A DNA stretch of 64,000 nt from Stakelama flava. Lineage in GTDB: Bacteria; Pseudomonadota; Alphaproteobacteria; Sphingomonadales; Sphingomonadaceae. The DNA lies in contig NZ_JAHWZX010000013.1 in the NCBI RefSeq assembly GCF_019351405.1, positions 1 through 64,000 on the forward strand, in the 5' to 3' direction. Under the pieces are notes generated by a model. The model was given only the letters and a program-made list of their open reading frames with translations. It ran no database searches and was not told the origin of the DNA. Positions 54,088 through 63,535 of this stretch are shown here, piece by piece. The position numbers and the translations under genes were made by a program. Numbering within the stretch: position 1 is the stretch's first letter; each line of letters begins with the position of its first letter.

Positions 54088-57000
54088 TCAAAGACGAATT
54101 CGGACACCGACAGAATAGGTCGTTTCGTCCAGAAAATCGTCAAAATTATAATCGGAAGACCCGTAATAACTCTTGGTTTCGTTACGCAGGATGTTGACGC
54201 CGCCGACATCGATGCGGAAGCGGGGAGTCACATCGTACCCGATGTTGAAGTCCAACCGACCGGCGGGGCGCGTCACGCCGAGAAGCACCGGCGTGGAGAC
54301 ATCGTCCACCGCATCATCCGCGATCGGGCGTAGCGCCGTCGCGCCCGTCTGATCACTGACGAAATATTTTGAACGATAGGTATAGACCAGTCGGCCGCTG
54401 AGCCCGCCATGGTCATAGATCAGCCCGGCGGTGTAATTGTATTTCGATACCCCTTGCAGCGGATATCCCGCCAGCGGATCGTCGCCCTTCACTTCGGAAT
54501 CGAGATAGGTGAAGGCCCCCATCACGCCAAATCCGGACAAGTCGCCGGGGAGGAAGTCCAGAAAATACTGGCCGTTCACCTCGACGCCCTTCAACTCCGC
54601 CTCACCGATATTGCGCGGCCGGGTGACGTTGTAATCGACGCCGTCGATGGTCTCGATCTGCGACCCGTTGATCACGCGTCCGGTAATGTCGCGATAATAA
54701 GCGGCCACCGCCAGATAACCGCGGCCGAAATAATATTCGAACGTCGCGTCGTAGCTGTCCGATTTTTGCGGCTTCAGGTCGGGATTGCCGGCACTGCCCA
54801 CATTCTGAACGAACGGATTGTGCGATTCACTGACCGTGACGGCGGGGTTCAGATCGACGAATTCGGGCCGACGGATCGCCTGCGAATAGCTGAATCGAGC
54901 CTGCAGCCCGCCGCCGAAACGGATACGCGCATTTACATCGGGAAGGAAATCGGTGTCGGTCGTGTCCGCCTTCACCGCTTCATACGCTACGTCGCCAGCC
55001 TCGGTATTCGACGCGTCCTGATCGACCGGTGCGAAGGTGCGAATGCTGCGCCTGGTGCGAACCAGCCTGCCGCCGATAACGCCATCGACGCTCAGCGCGC
55101 CGCCCAGCGGGATGTTGTAATTAACCATGGCATAGCCGGCGAGCGTTTGCTCGTCGGCATCGAACTGCCGCCCCGGCTGATAGTCGGGACGACCGGTGGG
55201 CAGGCCGACATAGGTCCGCAGCGCGTCCAGCCCGCTTTCCGACAACAGATAATCAGGGTCCGGAATGAAATAACGCGCGCCGCCATTCAGGCCGGGCGCG
55301 GGTTCGCTGACTCCCAGAAACGCTGCCGGAAGGCCGCTTTCCGACACCAGCACGGCGGAGTCTTCAGTGGCCGTGCCGATATTGCCACCGGGAAAAGCGG
55401 TGTTGAGAATTACCGCCTTATAATGCCCGGTCCGCTTGGCATAGCGCACCCCGACCTTGATACTGTCCAGTATCCCACCGATTTCCTTTTCCGCATCGGC
55501 CTTGGCAGCGAACAGGCTACCCTTGCTCGCCAGGAAACGTTGCTGAAAAGCGTTACGCAACGATAAGTCGTCCGCGTCCAGCAACGCCCCGTCGGGAACG
55601 GTGAATTGCGCCACATTGTCGACGTCGGAGACATAGGTCAGATAATCGAGGCGCTTGCCGATATCTGCAGTGATGTTGGTCGTGTCGTTGCGCGATGTCT
55701 GATAGGAAATATCGACATTGCCGGTCAGGCCATCGCCGCCATAGCGCGCGCCACCCGCGACAAGTTTGTTGGTAGTGACATCGTCCTGCGCCTGCGTGGT
55801 CAGGTTGATTACCGGATTTTCGAACGTGGCCTGCTTCACTTCGCAAAGCGTCTGAACCGTATAGGGTTGCAGCGACTGGTTCCCTTCGGCGTCGGTGAGC
55901 ACGCGGGGATTCAGGCCGTTGGCATTGGCTCTGGTCTGGAAACAATGATCGCTCGCCTGCGCGTCGGCGATGCTGACATTGCTGGTGAACGGTTGCGCAT
56001 TCGCGCCGGTATTGCTGCCGCGATCATGCGCCCTGGTGTACAGGCCATCGACATATAGCTGCATCGCGTCGCTTGCCTGCCACTGAAGCGATCCGTTGAA
56101 TTCGGTGCGTTCCAGCCGGCCGCTCTGTTGCCAGTTGCGCAGGATGTTGGGAACCAGATAGCCTGCGGTGTTGAGCGGTGCCGCCGCCGAACTGCGCCGA
56201 TCGACTACCTGCGTCTGCGCACGGTAATATTCGTTACGCGACCAGAAACCGTTCACCAGAACCCCGATCTCGCCGATCGACGTATCGAAGCGGTCGGTGA
56301 ACAGGCCGCCGATCTGGGGCGAACTCTTGTCGACCCTGGTGCCGTAATTATTCTTCACCGACAGCGAAAGGGTGCGATCCTTGAAATCGAACGGACGCGC
56401 AAGTTCCAGGTCGATCAGGCCGGCAAGCCCGCCTTCGATAATATCGGGGCTTTGCGATTTATAAACCGTCACGCGCGACAGCGCCTGGGCGGGCAGATCC
56501 TGCAAATTGAAGCTGCGCCCGGTGGTCGTGAACACCTCCCGCCCGTTCACCGTGGTAAGGATGTCAGGCAAACCGCGCACGCGGACATTGCCCAGTTCGT
56601 TATTATCGTCAACCGACACCTGCACGCCGGGGACCCGCTGAAGCGCAGCGGCGGTCGTCGGGTCGGGAAATTTGCCAATATCCTCCGCAACGATCGTATC
56701 GACCACCTGCTTTGATTGACGCTTCGATTCTGCGGCGCGCTCAAGCGAACGGCGGATGCCGGTCACGACGATGTCTTCGGCCTCCGGCGCGGCTGTATCG
56801 GGCGGCGTCACCGTTTGCAACTGCGCGACGGGCGCAGCGGCGGGCCGCGTCGCACTTGCCCGCGCCACACGCGCCTTCGCCGTGCGAAGCGGAACGATGG
56901 CGATGGTGCCGCCTGCATGCCGGCGCGCCTCCAGCCCGGAGCCACGGAGAATTGCGGCAAGCGCGGTGTCGGCCGATGATGCGCCGCGCACCCCCGGCGA

Positions 57001-57192
57001 TGCGCGATCGGTCAGGTCGTCGCTGCGATAGATCAGTTCGCGACCCGATTGGCGGCTCCACATTTCCAGCGCCGTGCGCATGCTTCCTGCCGGAACATTA
57101 TATTCGCGCTGCTGCGCGCTCGCCATCGGTGCTGCCATGATCGTGGCGACGCCCGCGCCGGCCATAAGCATGGTGCGAAAACAATCAGTCAT
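54088..57192 (-). CDS. TonB-dependent transducer receptor with STN domain
   Basis: 1034 aa, ATG 57192 after GGAGGGG. Signal peptide to ASAQ; STN domain (about 30-100; YNVPAGSMRTALEMWSRQSG, RELIYRSDDL) that talks to the FecR anti-sigma; a proline/alanine-rich linker; TonB box-like DIVVTGIRRSLERA; plug with VDTIVAEDIGKFPDPTTAAA and VRVRGLPDILTTVNGREV; large barrel ending VGVRIRL. With FecR and FecI just upstream it forms a surface-signalling trio. It shares the plug style of the receptor at 37568 but not its regulation. Ligand unknown, probably the glycan attacked by GH172 and the sulfatase. Confidence 0.93.
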   Translation of the reverse strand: MTDCFRTMLMAGAGVATIMAAPMASAQQREYNVPAGSMRTALEMWSRQSGRELIYRSDDLTDRASPGVRGASSADTALAAILRGSGLEARRHAGGTIAIVPLRTAKARVARASATRPAAAPVAQLQTVTPPDTAAPEAEDIVVTGIRRSLERAAESKRQSKQVVDTIVAEDIGKFPDPTTAAALQRVPGVQVSVDDNNELGNVRVRGLPDILTTVNGREVFTTTGRSFNLQDLPAQALSRVTVYKSQSPDIIEGGLAGLIDLELARPFDFKDRTLSLSVKNNYGTRVDKSSPQIGGLFTDRFDTSIGEIGVLVNGFWSRNEYYRAQTQVVDRRSSAAAPLNTAGYLVPNILRNWQQSGRLERTEFNGSLQWQASDAMQLYVDGLYTRAHDRGSNTGANAQPFTSNVSIADAQASDHCFQTRANANGLNPRVLTDAEGNQSLQPYTVQTLCEVKQATFENPVINLTTQAQDDVTTNKLVAGGARYGGDGLTGNVDISYQTSRNDTTNITADIGKRLDYLTYVSDVDNVAQFTVPDGALLDADDLSLRNAFQQRFLASKGSLFAAKADAEKEIGGILDSIKVGVRYAKRTGHYKAVILNTAFPGGNIGTATEDSAVLVSESGLPAAFLGVSEPAPGLNGGARYFIPDPDYLLSESGLDALRTYVGLPTGRPDYQPGRQFDADEQTLAGYAMVNYNIPLGGALSVDGVIGGRLVRTRRSIRTFAPVDQDASNTEAGDVAYEAVKADTTDTDFLPDVNARIRFGGGLQARFSYSQAIRRPEFVDLNPAVTVSESHNPFVQNVGSAGNPDLKPQKSDSYDATFEYYFGRGYLAVAAYYRDITGRVINGSQIETIDGVDYNVTRPRNIGEAELKGVEVNGQYFLDFLPGDLSGFGVMGAFTYLDSEVKGDDPLAGYPLQGVSKYNYTAGLIYDHGGLSGRLVYTYRSKYFVSDQTGATALRPIADDAVDDVSTPVLLGVTRPAGRLDFNIGYDVTPRFRIDVGGVNILRNETKSYYGSSDYNFDDFLDETTYSVGVRIRL

Positions 57193-57273
57193 ATTGCCCC
57201 TCCTGTGCCGGAGGACTCTGTGACGGCCCTCTCACAGACCCAAGACAATCCGGGCGGGAAAACCCGTAACGCG

Positions 57274-58236
57274 CTATTGGGAAATTTTTACGTCGCTGCC
57301 CGAACGGGTAATTCGCAAGTGATAGACATCTTCGAGCAGCGAAAGAAAGGCATCGGCATTGCGGGCACGAAATGCCCCGCCGATGCGCATCCGCGCCAGT
57401 TCGGGGTCGGTCACGACCATGGGACGCTGATTATACCGGTTGAATTCCGCGACGACGTCGGAAAGCGGCTCCTGCTGGAACCGCAGCATTCCCTGTCGCC
57501 AGGCAAGGCCATCCGCCACGCGGTCGGGCGATCGGGCGGAAAGCAGCAGGGCATCGCCGCGAACCACCGCGATCACACCAGCCGGGACCACCGCCGGGGG
57601 ATGCATCATGTCCTTTTCGGCACCGCGAAGACGCACCGCGCCGCTTTCCACCGCTACGGTCAACCGATCGGTGTCGCGGCGCACATTGAACCGGGTGCCA
57701 AGCACCGTGATGCGGTCATCGCCCGCATGGATGCGAAACGGACGGCTGACATCATGCCTTACGTCGAAATAAGCCTCCCCGCGATCTAACCAGACTTCAC
57801 GATGCGTATCGTCGATTACGGCCCGTACCCGGCTGTTCGTGTTCAGCTCTATATGGCTGCCGTCCGCCAGCGCGACCGTTTTGGTGCTGCCGATCGCTGT
57901 TTCGGCAAGGATCGGTCTAGGCGCAGCAACGGGTTGCATCGGCCCGGACACGACGAACAGCGTAGCGGTGGCGACAATGATCAGGACCGTCGCTGCCATC
58001 GCAATCATCGAGCGGACAAACGGTCGATGGATATAGGGTGTGGGGGGCGCGCCCAGCGAGGCGATACGATCGACGGCCCGCCAGCCATGCTCCAAACGCC
58101 AGAACGCCGCCTTGTGCGCGGTGGATTCGGCGAGCCATTCTTCCAGCTCCGCCTGCTGCCCCGCCGACCAGCCGGGCTCTTCGCGACGCATCAGCCAGTG
58201 CGCGGCGATCTGTTCGGTCTTGCCCGCCTGGTTCAT
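57274..58236 (-). CDS. FecR-family anti-sigma factor
   Basis: 320 aa inner-membrane anti-sigma regulator. N-terminal DUF4880 cytoplasmic region (AAHWLMRREEPGWSAGQQAE, LEEWLAES), one transmembrane helix near residue 85-105 (MIAMAATVLIIVATATLFVV), periplasmic FecR domain (AIGSTKTVALADGSHIELNT, GEAYFDVRHDVSRPFRIHAG) and a C-terminal secretin-like part (RFNRYNQRPMVVTD-like; EPLSDVVAEFNRYNQ). It begins in the sigma factor stop (ATGA) and is followed by the receptor that signals to it. Confidence 0.93.
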   Translation of the reverse strand: MNQAGKTEQIAAHWLMRREEPGWSAGQQAELEEWLAESTAHKAAFWRLEHGWRAVDRIASLGAPPTPYIHRPFVRSMIAMAATVLIIVATATLFVVSGPMQPVAAPRPILAETAIGSTKTVALADGSHIELNTNSRVRAVIDDTHREVWLDRGEAYFDVRHDVSRPFRIHAGDDRITVLGTRFNVRRDTDRLTVAVESGAVRLRGAEKDMMHPPAVVPAGVIAVVRGDALLLSARSPDRVADGLAWRQGMLRFQQEPLSDVVAEFNRYNQRPMVVTDPELARMRIGGAFRARNADAFLSLLEDVYHLRITRSGSDVKISQ

Positions 58237-58802
58237 TTGCCACCCTGCTTCGCACGGGAGGAACTGGTTGTGCGCCGATTGATCCGGCCTTCCCCGCCCA
58301 GCATGAAATCGACCAGCGCGCGCATCCCCAGCGTCAACTGACGCTCCACGGTGTGAATGCCCACGCCAAGCTCATCGGCGACTTCGCGCGTTGTAAGGCC
58401 ATCCACCTTGCGCAGCCGGACGACCTCCCGACATCGCGGAGGCAACTGGTCCAGCCCCGCCTGCGTCCGCCGAAGCGCATCGCGCGCATCGAGATGCCTT
58501 TCGGTCGCGAACGCATTGTCGACGCAATCAAGCGCTTCCAGGTCCGCGACAAGATGAAAGGAAACGATCTTTTCGCGGCGGGCCCGGTTAATCAACGTAT
58601 TACGTGCGATCGTAAAAAGATACGGGCGTACATTACGGGGAAGCTGTTCCTGTGCCGCCTCGATCGCGCGGGCATAGATATCCTGGCGGATATCGTGGAT
58701 ATCCTCCGGCCGACGCCAGTTGCGCCGCAGGAAGCGGGTGAGCGCCGCTTCGTGGCGCAACACCTCGTCACAGAACCAGCGTTGGATTTCCGAATCTTCC
58801 AC
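58233..58802 (-). CDS. ECF sigma factor, FecI-like
   Basis: 189 aa. Region 2 with DIRQDIYARAIEAAQEQL and PYLFTIARNTLINRARRE; region 4 with LDQLPPRCREVVRLRKVDGL and TREVADELGVGIHTVERQLT. It heads the operon sigma-FecR-receptor-GH172-propeller-sulfatase and probably directs transcription from the receptor promoter and its own. The gap to the molybdoenzyme genes is about 107 bp. Confidence 0.93.
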   Translation of the reverse strand: MEDSEIQRWFCDEVLRHEAALTRFLRRNWRRPEDIHDIRQDIYARAIEAAQEQLPRNVRPYLFTIARNTLINRARREKIVSFHLVADLEALDCVDNAFATERHLDARDALRRTQAGLDQLPPRCREVVRLRKVDGLTTREVADELGVGIHTVERQLTLGMRALVDFMLGGEGRINRRTTSSSRAKQGGK

Positions 58803-58909
58803 GCGCGCAATCTCGGCAGCCTTTCCTCATCCGTAAAGGACAATCGAAAGAGCAATTCCCGTAACGCGCCAAATTCCCCTCCGGCTACGCGGAAGCCTAT
58901 GGCGCGCGA

Positions 58910-61177
58910 CTATCGTTCGCGCGCGCCGCTTATCGCGTCCATGCTTATCGGAAAATTTCGTATCCGCGCCCCGGTCGCATGCCAGACGGCGTTGGCGATC
59001 GCCCCTGCCGAACCGGTGATGCCGATTTCGCCCACGCCCTTGATGCCCAGCGCATTCACATGCGCGTCCTCTTCGGGGACCAGAAGGCACTCCATCGGCG
59101 GCACATCGGCATTCACGGGCACGTGATATTCCGCAAGGTCCGCGTTCATGATCCGTCCGGTGCGGCGATCGGTAACCGCCTGTTCGTGCAGGGCGAAGGA
59201 CAGGCCCCAGATCATTCCACCGAACAGCTGACTTTCGACCATACGCGGATTGATGATGCGTCCCGCCGCGAAAGCGCCGACCATGCGACTTACGCGAACC
59301 TGTCCGAAATCCGGGTCGACCTTCACCTCGGCGAACACCGCGCCATGCGCATTCAGCGAATATTGTTCCTGAGCATCCGGATTGGCGGCGCTGGTGCCGT
59401 TTCCTTCCACCTGCTGCTTGCCCGCACGGCGCAGAATATCGGCATAGCTTTCGCTCCGGCCCTCATCGCCGCTAACGAACAGATGCCCGTCGCGCGCCTC
59501 CACCCCGGCATTGCCCGCGCCGTACAGCGGCGATGCCTGATCGGCGAGCGCGAGTGCGGCAAGCTTTGCTATCGCATCCTCTCCCGCCTTGTGGATCGCC
59601 ATTCCGGCAGTGGCGGTATGGCCCGATCCGCCCGCGATACCCGCATCGGGAAGGTCCGAGGAGCCAGAACGGAAGTCGGTGGAATCGAGATCGAGCGCAA
59701 GGCTGTCGGCGGCAATCTGGGCCAGCGCCGTCCATGCGCCCTGCCCCATGTCGTGCGCCCCGATTTCCACCGCGCCGGTGCCGTCGTCGCGGATTAGCGC
59801 GCGGGCATGGCCTTCGAACATCATCGCGGGGAACAGCGCGGTGCCCATGCCCCAGCCGACGAGCATTCCGTCCGCATCGCGCATGCTGTGCGGTTCAAGC
59901 GGACGGTCCGCCCAGCCAAATTTCCGTGCTGCCTGCGCATAGCATTCGCGCAACGCTTTTGACGAAAAAGGCTTGCCCGAAATCGGTTCGACCTCGGCAT
60001 AATTGGCGAGGCGGAAGGCAAGCGGGTCCATACCGCAAGCATAGGCAGCCTCATCAATGGCGCTTTCCAGCGCAATCGATCCGCTCGCCTCACCGGGCGC
60101 GCGCATGAAGCCGGGCGTACCGATATGCAACCGAACCGCCTCATGTGACGTAGCGATCGCCGGACTGGCATATATCGTTTGCGACACATTGGATGATGGT
60201 TCGACGAAATCGTCATGGACGCTCGTCGTGGCAAGCGTGTGATGCGAAACCGCGGTAAGACGCCCTTCCCCATCGACACCCAGGCGCAATGTCTGACGCG
60301 TTGCGCCGCGATGGCTTAGCGGCCCGAACATCTGATCGCGGCGCACCACCAGCTTGACCGGGCGCTCAACCATTTTCGCGGCGAGAATGCCGAGCGCTAT
60401 CGGACCCGAAAGCAGACCTTTCGACCCGAAGCCACCGCCCAGAAAGGGGCTGCGGATATGAATATTCTCCGGAGCTATGCCGAAAAGTTCGGCGATACGG
60501 CCCTGCGACAGTGCCAGCCCCTGGGTCGGGGTATCGACGTTCAGGCGGTCACCGTCCCACGTCGCCACGATCGAATGCGGCTCCATCGCGTTATGATATT
60601 GCGGCGGCGTTTCATATACCGCCTCGATCCGGCGGACTGCATCGGCCATCCCCTTGTCCACATCGCCTATGCCCGCCTCTGCCGGCATGCCGGGACCGAC
60701 CACCGGCGGGACGAAGGCATCGTCCTGATCGAGCGCCACTCGAGGGTGCTCGGGCGCATAGCAGGGGTTGAGCAAGCTCACACCCTCATTGGCCGCTTCG
60801 ATTGTTTCGGCGATCACAACCGCGATTGGTTGCCCCGCATAACGCACGCCGTCATTTTGCAAGGCATCAAGGCGGAAGGCGAAAGGATTGGTCTTTTCGT
60901 CAGGGTCGACCGCAAGAGGCGGACGGTTTTCGGACGTCATCACCGCGACCACGCCGGGATGCGCGCTTGCGGCGTCGGTGTCGAGTTCTACGACACGCCC
61001 ATGCGAAATGGTGCTGACCGCCATCACGGCATGGAGCATGCCGTCCGGGTGCCGGTCAGCGGCATAGGGGGCCGCGCCGGTAACCTTTGCAACGCCATCG
61101 CGGCGGGTCAGCGGCTGGCCTATGTTCGAACCATGGCGACGATGTGCGGGCGCAGTGTTCATTTGAATATCAGACAT
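58910..61177 (-). CDS. paoC: Molybdopterin-binding subunit of aldehyde oxidoreductase (PaoC-like)
   Basis: 755-aa large subunit of a xanthine-oxidase-family enzyme. Moco-binding FLGGGFGSKGLLSGP, FMRAPGEASGSIALESAIDE and the catalytic Glu in KGVGEIGITGSAGA near the C-terminus are present. The size and split three-gene layout match PaoABC (periplasmic aldehyde oxidase of E. coli) better than xanthine dehydrogenase. No Tat signal is expected in this subunit. It overlaps the FAD-subunit gene by 8 bp. Oxidation of aromatic or sugar aldehydes to acids is likely; the actual substrate is unknown. Confidence 0.85.
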   Translation of the reverse strand: MSDIQMNTAPAHRRHGSNIGQPLTRRDGVAKVTGAAPYAADRHPDGMLHAVMAVSTISHGRVVELDTDAASAHPGVVAVMTSENRPPLAVDPDEKTNPFAFRLDALQNDGVRYAGQPIAVVIAETIEAANEGVSLLNPCYAPEHPRVALDQDDAFVPPVVGPGMPAEAGIGDVDKGMADAVRRIEAVYETPPQYHNAMEPHSIVATWDGDRLNVDTPTQGLALSQGRIAELFGIAPENIHIRSPFLGGGFGSKGLLSGPIALGILAAKMVERPVKLVVRRDQMFGPLSHRGATRQTLRLGVDGEGRLTAVSHHTLATTSVHDDFVEPSSNVSQTIYASPAIATSHEAVRLHIGTPGFMRAPGEASGSIALESAIDEAAYACGMDPLAFRLANYAEVEPISGKPFSSKALRECYAQAARKFGWADRPLEPHSMRDADGMLVGWGMGTALFPAMMFEGHARALIRDDGTGAVEIGAHDMGQGAWTALAQIAADSLALDLDSTDFRSGSSDLPDAGIAGGSGHTATAGMAIHKAGEDAIAKLAALALADQASPLYGAGNAGVEARDGHLFVSGDEGRSESYADILRRAGKQQVEGNGTSAANPDAQEQYSLNAHGAVFAEVKVDPDFGQVRVSRMVGAFAAGRIINPRMVESQLFGGMIWGLSFALHEQAVTDRRTGRIMNADLAEYHVPVNADVPPMECLLVPEEDAHVNALGIKGVGEIGITGSAGAIANAVWHATGARIRNFPISMDAISGARER

Positions 61178-62228
61178 GGTCGAGTTCTCCCGCTGTCGGG
61201 GCGAAGGCGGAGCCGGGCAACGCCGGCATCCGGTTGGGGGTGCCGGCCGCGGCGCGCAGCAGCGCCCGGACGATCACCCGGCGGGCAAGGTCGATTTTGA
61301 ACGCATTATCGCCCGAAGCCCGCGCATCGGAGAGCGCGATATCGGCAGCCCGCTCGAACGCGGCGGTATCGGGCGTTGCACCTTCAAGCGCCGCCTCGGC
61401 GGCAACCGCCCGCCACGGCTTGGCCGCTACCGCTCCCAGCGCGATCCGGGCGCGACGGATGGCGCCATTTTCGATTTCGAGCGCAGCCCCAGCGGACACC
61501 ATCGCAAAGGCGTAGGATGTTCTTTCGCGGATTTTGAGGTAGCGCGCATGCCGCGCGAAACCGGCCGACTGCGCTGGCAGGCGAATGGCCACGATCAGGT
61601 CGCCCGGCGCAAGATCGGTTTCACGATCCGGCGTATCGCCGGGCAGGCGGTGCAGATCGACCAACGGCACGTCGCGCCGCCCCGATGCGCCTTCCACCTC
61701 CACCACCGCATCGAGTGCAGCCAGCGCAACGCACAGATCGGACGGATGGGTTGCGGTGCACTCCTTGCTCCATCCCAGAATGGCGTGCGTCCGGTTTTCG
61801 CCCTCGATCGCGTCGCATCCAGCGCCCGATTCGCGTTTGTTGCAGGCGCTGGCCGGATCGTAGAAATACCGGCATCGCGTGCGTTGCAGCAAATTGCCAC
61901 CGATGGTTGCCGCGTTTCGAAGCTGCGCCGACGCGCCTGAAAGCAGCGCTTCGGCTACCAGTGGAAATTTCGCCGCGAAGTCGGGATGATAGGCAAGGTC
62001 AGCGTTGCGAACGAGCGCACCGACGCGGAAATCGCCGTCGGGCAGCGCTTCGATCGCATCGAGTTGCGGCAACCGGGTGATGTCGACAATTCGATCGGGG
62101 CGCACCACGTCGCCCTTCATCAGGTCGATCAGGTTGGTGCCCGCCCCAAGATAGGCTGCGCCCGGCGCAGACCCCGCCTCTATCGCATCGGCGATGTTGG
62201 CCGGACGGACATAGTCGAACCGCTTCAT
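61170..62228 (-). CDS. paoB: FAD-binding subunit of aldehyde oxidoreductase (PaoB-like)
   Basis: 352 aa. FAD-binding motif AAYLGAGTNLIDLMKGDVVR and ATIGGNLLQRTRCRYFYDPA. The insert RCRYFYDPASACNKRESGAG with several Cys is the signature of the PaoB type, which carries an additional [4Fe-4S] cluster between FAD and the 2Fe-2S subunit. ATG 62228 overlaps the stop of paoA by 4 bp. Electrons pass from Moco via 2Fe-2S to FAD here. Confidence 0.85.
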   Translation of the reverse strand: MKRFDYVRPANIADAIEAGSAPGAAYLGAGTNLIDLMKGDVVRPDRIVDITRLPQLDAIEALPDGDFRVGALVRNADLAYHPDFAAKFPLVAEALLSGASAQLRNAATIGGNLLQRTRCRYFYDPASACNKRESGAGCDAIEGENRTHAILGWSKECTATHPSDLCVALAALDAVVEVEGASGRRDVPLVDLHRLPGDTPDRETDLAPGDLIVAIRLPAQSAGFARHARYLKIRERTSYAFAMVSAGAALEIENGAIRRARIALGAVAAKPWRAVAAEAALEGATPDTAAFERAADIALSDARASGDNAFKIDLARRVIVRALLRAAAGTPNRMPALPGSAFAPTAGELDHV

Positions 62229-62722
62229 GCCGCTTTCTCCTTTTCCGCCTGCGTTATGCGCTGTTCGGCCTCAAGCACCGCGGCGGTGATCCCAGCATAG
62301 GCCCCGCAACGGCACAGATTGCCGCTCATCAGTTCGCGCACCCGCTCGGCATCGCCCTCGGCGCGCGCTTCCGAAATCAGGCCGATCGCGCTCATGATCT
62401 GGCCGGGCGTGCAGAAACCGCACTGAAAGCCGTCATGTTCGATGAACGCCTGCTGCACGGGATGAAGCGCATCGCCGTCCGCGACGCCTTCGATCGTGGT
62501 GACCTCCGCTCCGTCCATGCTGACCGCAAGCGCGAGACAGGAATTTATCCGCCGACCATCGACAAGCACCGTGCAGGCACCGCACTGACCACGGTCGCAG
62601 CCTTTCTTCGTACCCGTAAGGTATAGCCGTTCGCGCAAGAGATCGAGCAAGGTCACGCGCGGATCGTCGAGGTCGATCTCGTGCGACGCGCCGTTTATCT
62701 TTAAATGCAGCGGTAAGGGCAT
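62225..62722 (-). CDS. paoA: [2Fe-2S] subunit of aldehyde oxidoreductase (PaoA-like)
   Basis: 165 aa from ATG 62722, which has a perfect GGAGGT box. Two cluster motifs are seen: GCDRGQCGACTVLVDG with Cys in RRINSC, and QCGFCTPGQ with GNLCRCGAY. The protein starts directly with LPLHLKINGASHEIDL, so the Tat leader present in E. coli PaoA is absent and the enzyme should be cytoplasmic. It is the first gene of the operon, controlled by the palindrome 50 bp upstream. Confidence 0.88.
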   Translation of the reverse strand: MPLPLHLKINGASHEIDLDDPRVTLLDLLRERLYLTGTKKGCDRGQCGACTVLVDGRRINSCLALAVSMDGAEVTTIEGVADGDALHPVQQAFIEHDGFQCGFCTPGQIMSAIGLISEARAEGDAERVRELMSGNLCRCGAYAGITAAVLEAEQRITQAEKEKAA

Positions 62723-62771
62723 GCGACCTCCAAGCTTATATTGATCGAGCAATGGGTGTAGGATGAAATAT

Positions 62772-62788
62772 ACGGAGGAATCCTCCGT
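62772..62788. promoter_or_regulatory. Palindromic operator between paoA and TetR gene
   Basis: ACGGAGGA-A-TCCTCCGT (62772-62788) is a perfect 8-bp inverted repeat around one central base. It lies in the middle of the 99-bp gap between divergent starts 62722 and 62822 and is the obvious binding site for the adjacent TetR repressor. Confidence 0.75.
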
Positions 62789-62821
62789 TTCACAAGCGTA
62801 GCGGCAAAGAATAGGGATTCC

Positions 62822-63403
62822 ATGGGACGAACAGTGCCGAAAGCGAGCCGCAAGCCGCGCGCCGACGCGCTGAGGAATCGCGAACGGCTGCTCGACGCGG
62901 CGAAGCGCGTTTTCGCCGGCGGCGCGAGCGATGCCAGTCTGGACGCCGTGGCACGCGAAGCCGGCGTCGGCATCGCAACGCTGTACCGGCATTTCCCTAC
63001 ACGAGAGGCGTTGTACGAGGCCGTATACCGACGCGAAGTGGATGAACTGGTCGCACTTGCCGACGGCCTTGCCGGAGTACCGGATTCGGTTGCTGGGCTA
63101 CGCCGCTGGTTGCGCGCAATGATCGATTTGGTCGCGACCAAAAAAGGCATGGTCGCGGCGCTGGCGATAAGCGTCGATGCGAAGTCCGCGGTATCCGCCC
63201 GAATGTCGAAGCGGCTGGCCGGCGCGCTGGGGGCGCTGCTCGACCGCGCGATTGCCGAAAAACGCATCCGTAGGGACGTTTCGGGCGAGGAAATGCTGCT
63301 TGCGCTTGTCGGCATGTGTATCCTGCGCGATCAGCCCGACTGGCGTGAGGGTGCTGTGAAGATGGCGGATGTGCTGGTCGACGGAATGATGGTCAAGAAA
63401 TAG
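62822..63403 (+). CDS. TetR-family transcription regulator
   Basis: 193 aa. The N-terminal helix-turn-helix is canonical: RERLLDAAKRVFAGGASDAS, LDAVAREAGVGIATLYRHFP, TREALYEAVYRREVD. The C-terminal ligand-binding region resembles the SbtR-like group (LRDQPDWREGAVKMADVLVD). Divergent from the aldehyde oxidoreductase operon with a shared palindrome, it most likely represses that operon until an aldehyde or related effector appears. Confidence 0.92.
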   Translation: MGRTVPKASRKPRADALRNRERLLDAAKRVFAGGASDASLDAVAREAGVGIATLYRHFPTREALYEAVYRREVDELVALADGLAGVPDSVAGLRRWLRAMIDLVATKKGMVAALAISVDAKSAVSARMSKRLAGALGALLDRAIAEKRIRRDVSGEEMLLALVGMCILRDQPDWREGAVKMADVLVDGMMVKK

Positions 63404-63473
63404 GCACTGCGCCAGACCGGCCCCATCGCGAGCCAACCCGCTTGCAGTAAATTTTTTTCCGGCTGCGGCCATT

Positions 63474-63489
63474 GATCCCGGCAGGGATC
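63474..63489. other. Short perfect hairpin upstream of GGT gene
   Basis: GATCCC-GGCA-GGGATC forms a perfect 6-bp stem with a 4-nt loop in the 132-bp gap between the TetR gene and the gamma-glutamyltransferase gene. It may be a weak terminator for the TetR gene or a leader structure; nothing further supports a function. Confidence 0.3.
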
Positions 63490-63535
63490 GCCGTCAAGCT
63501 GCCCGCGATATTCGTTTTTCGACCAAGGGGGCACC

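Noticed and set aside
54409-55566. Plus-strand frame of about 385 codons
   Set aside because: Antisense to the TonB receptor barrel; no ribosome-binding site or family match.
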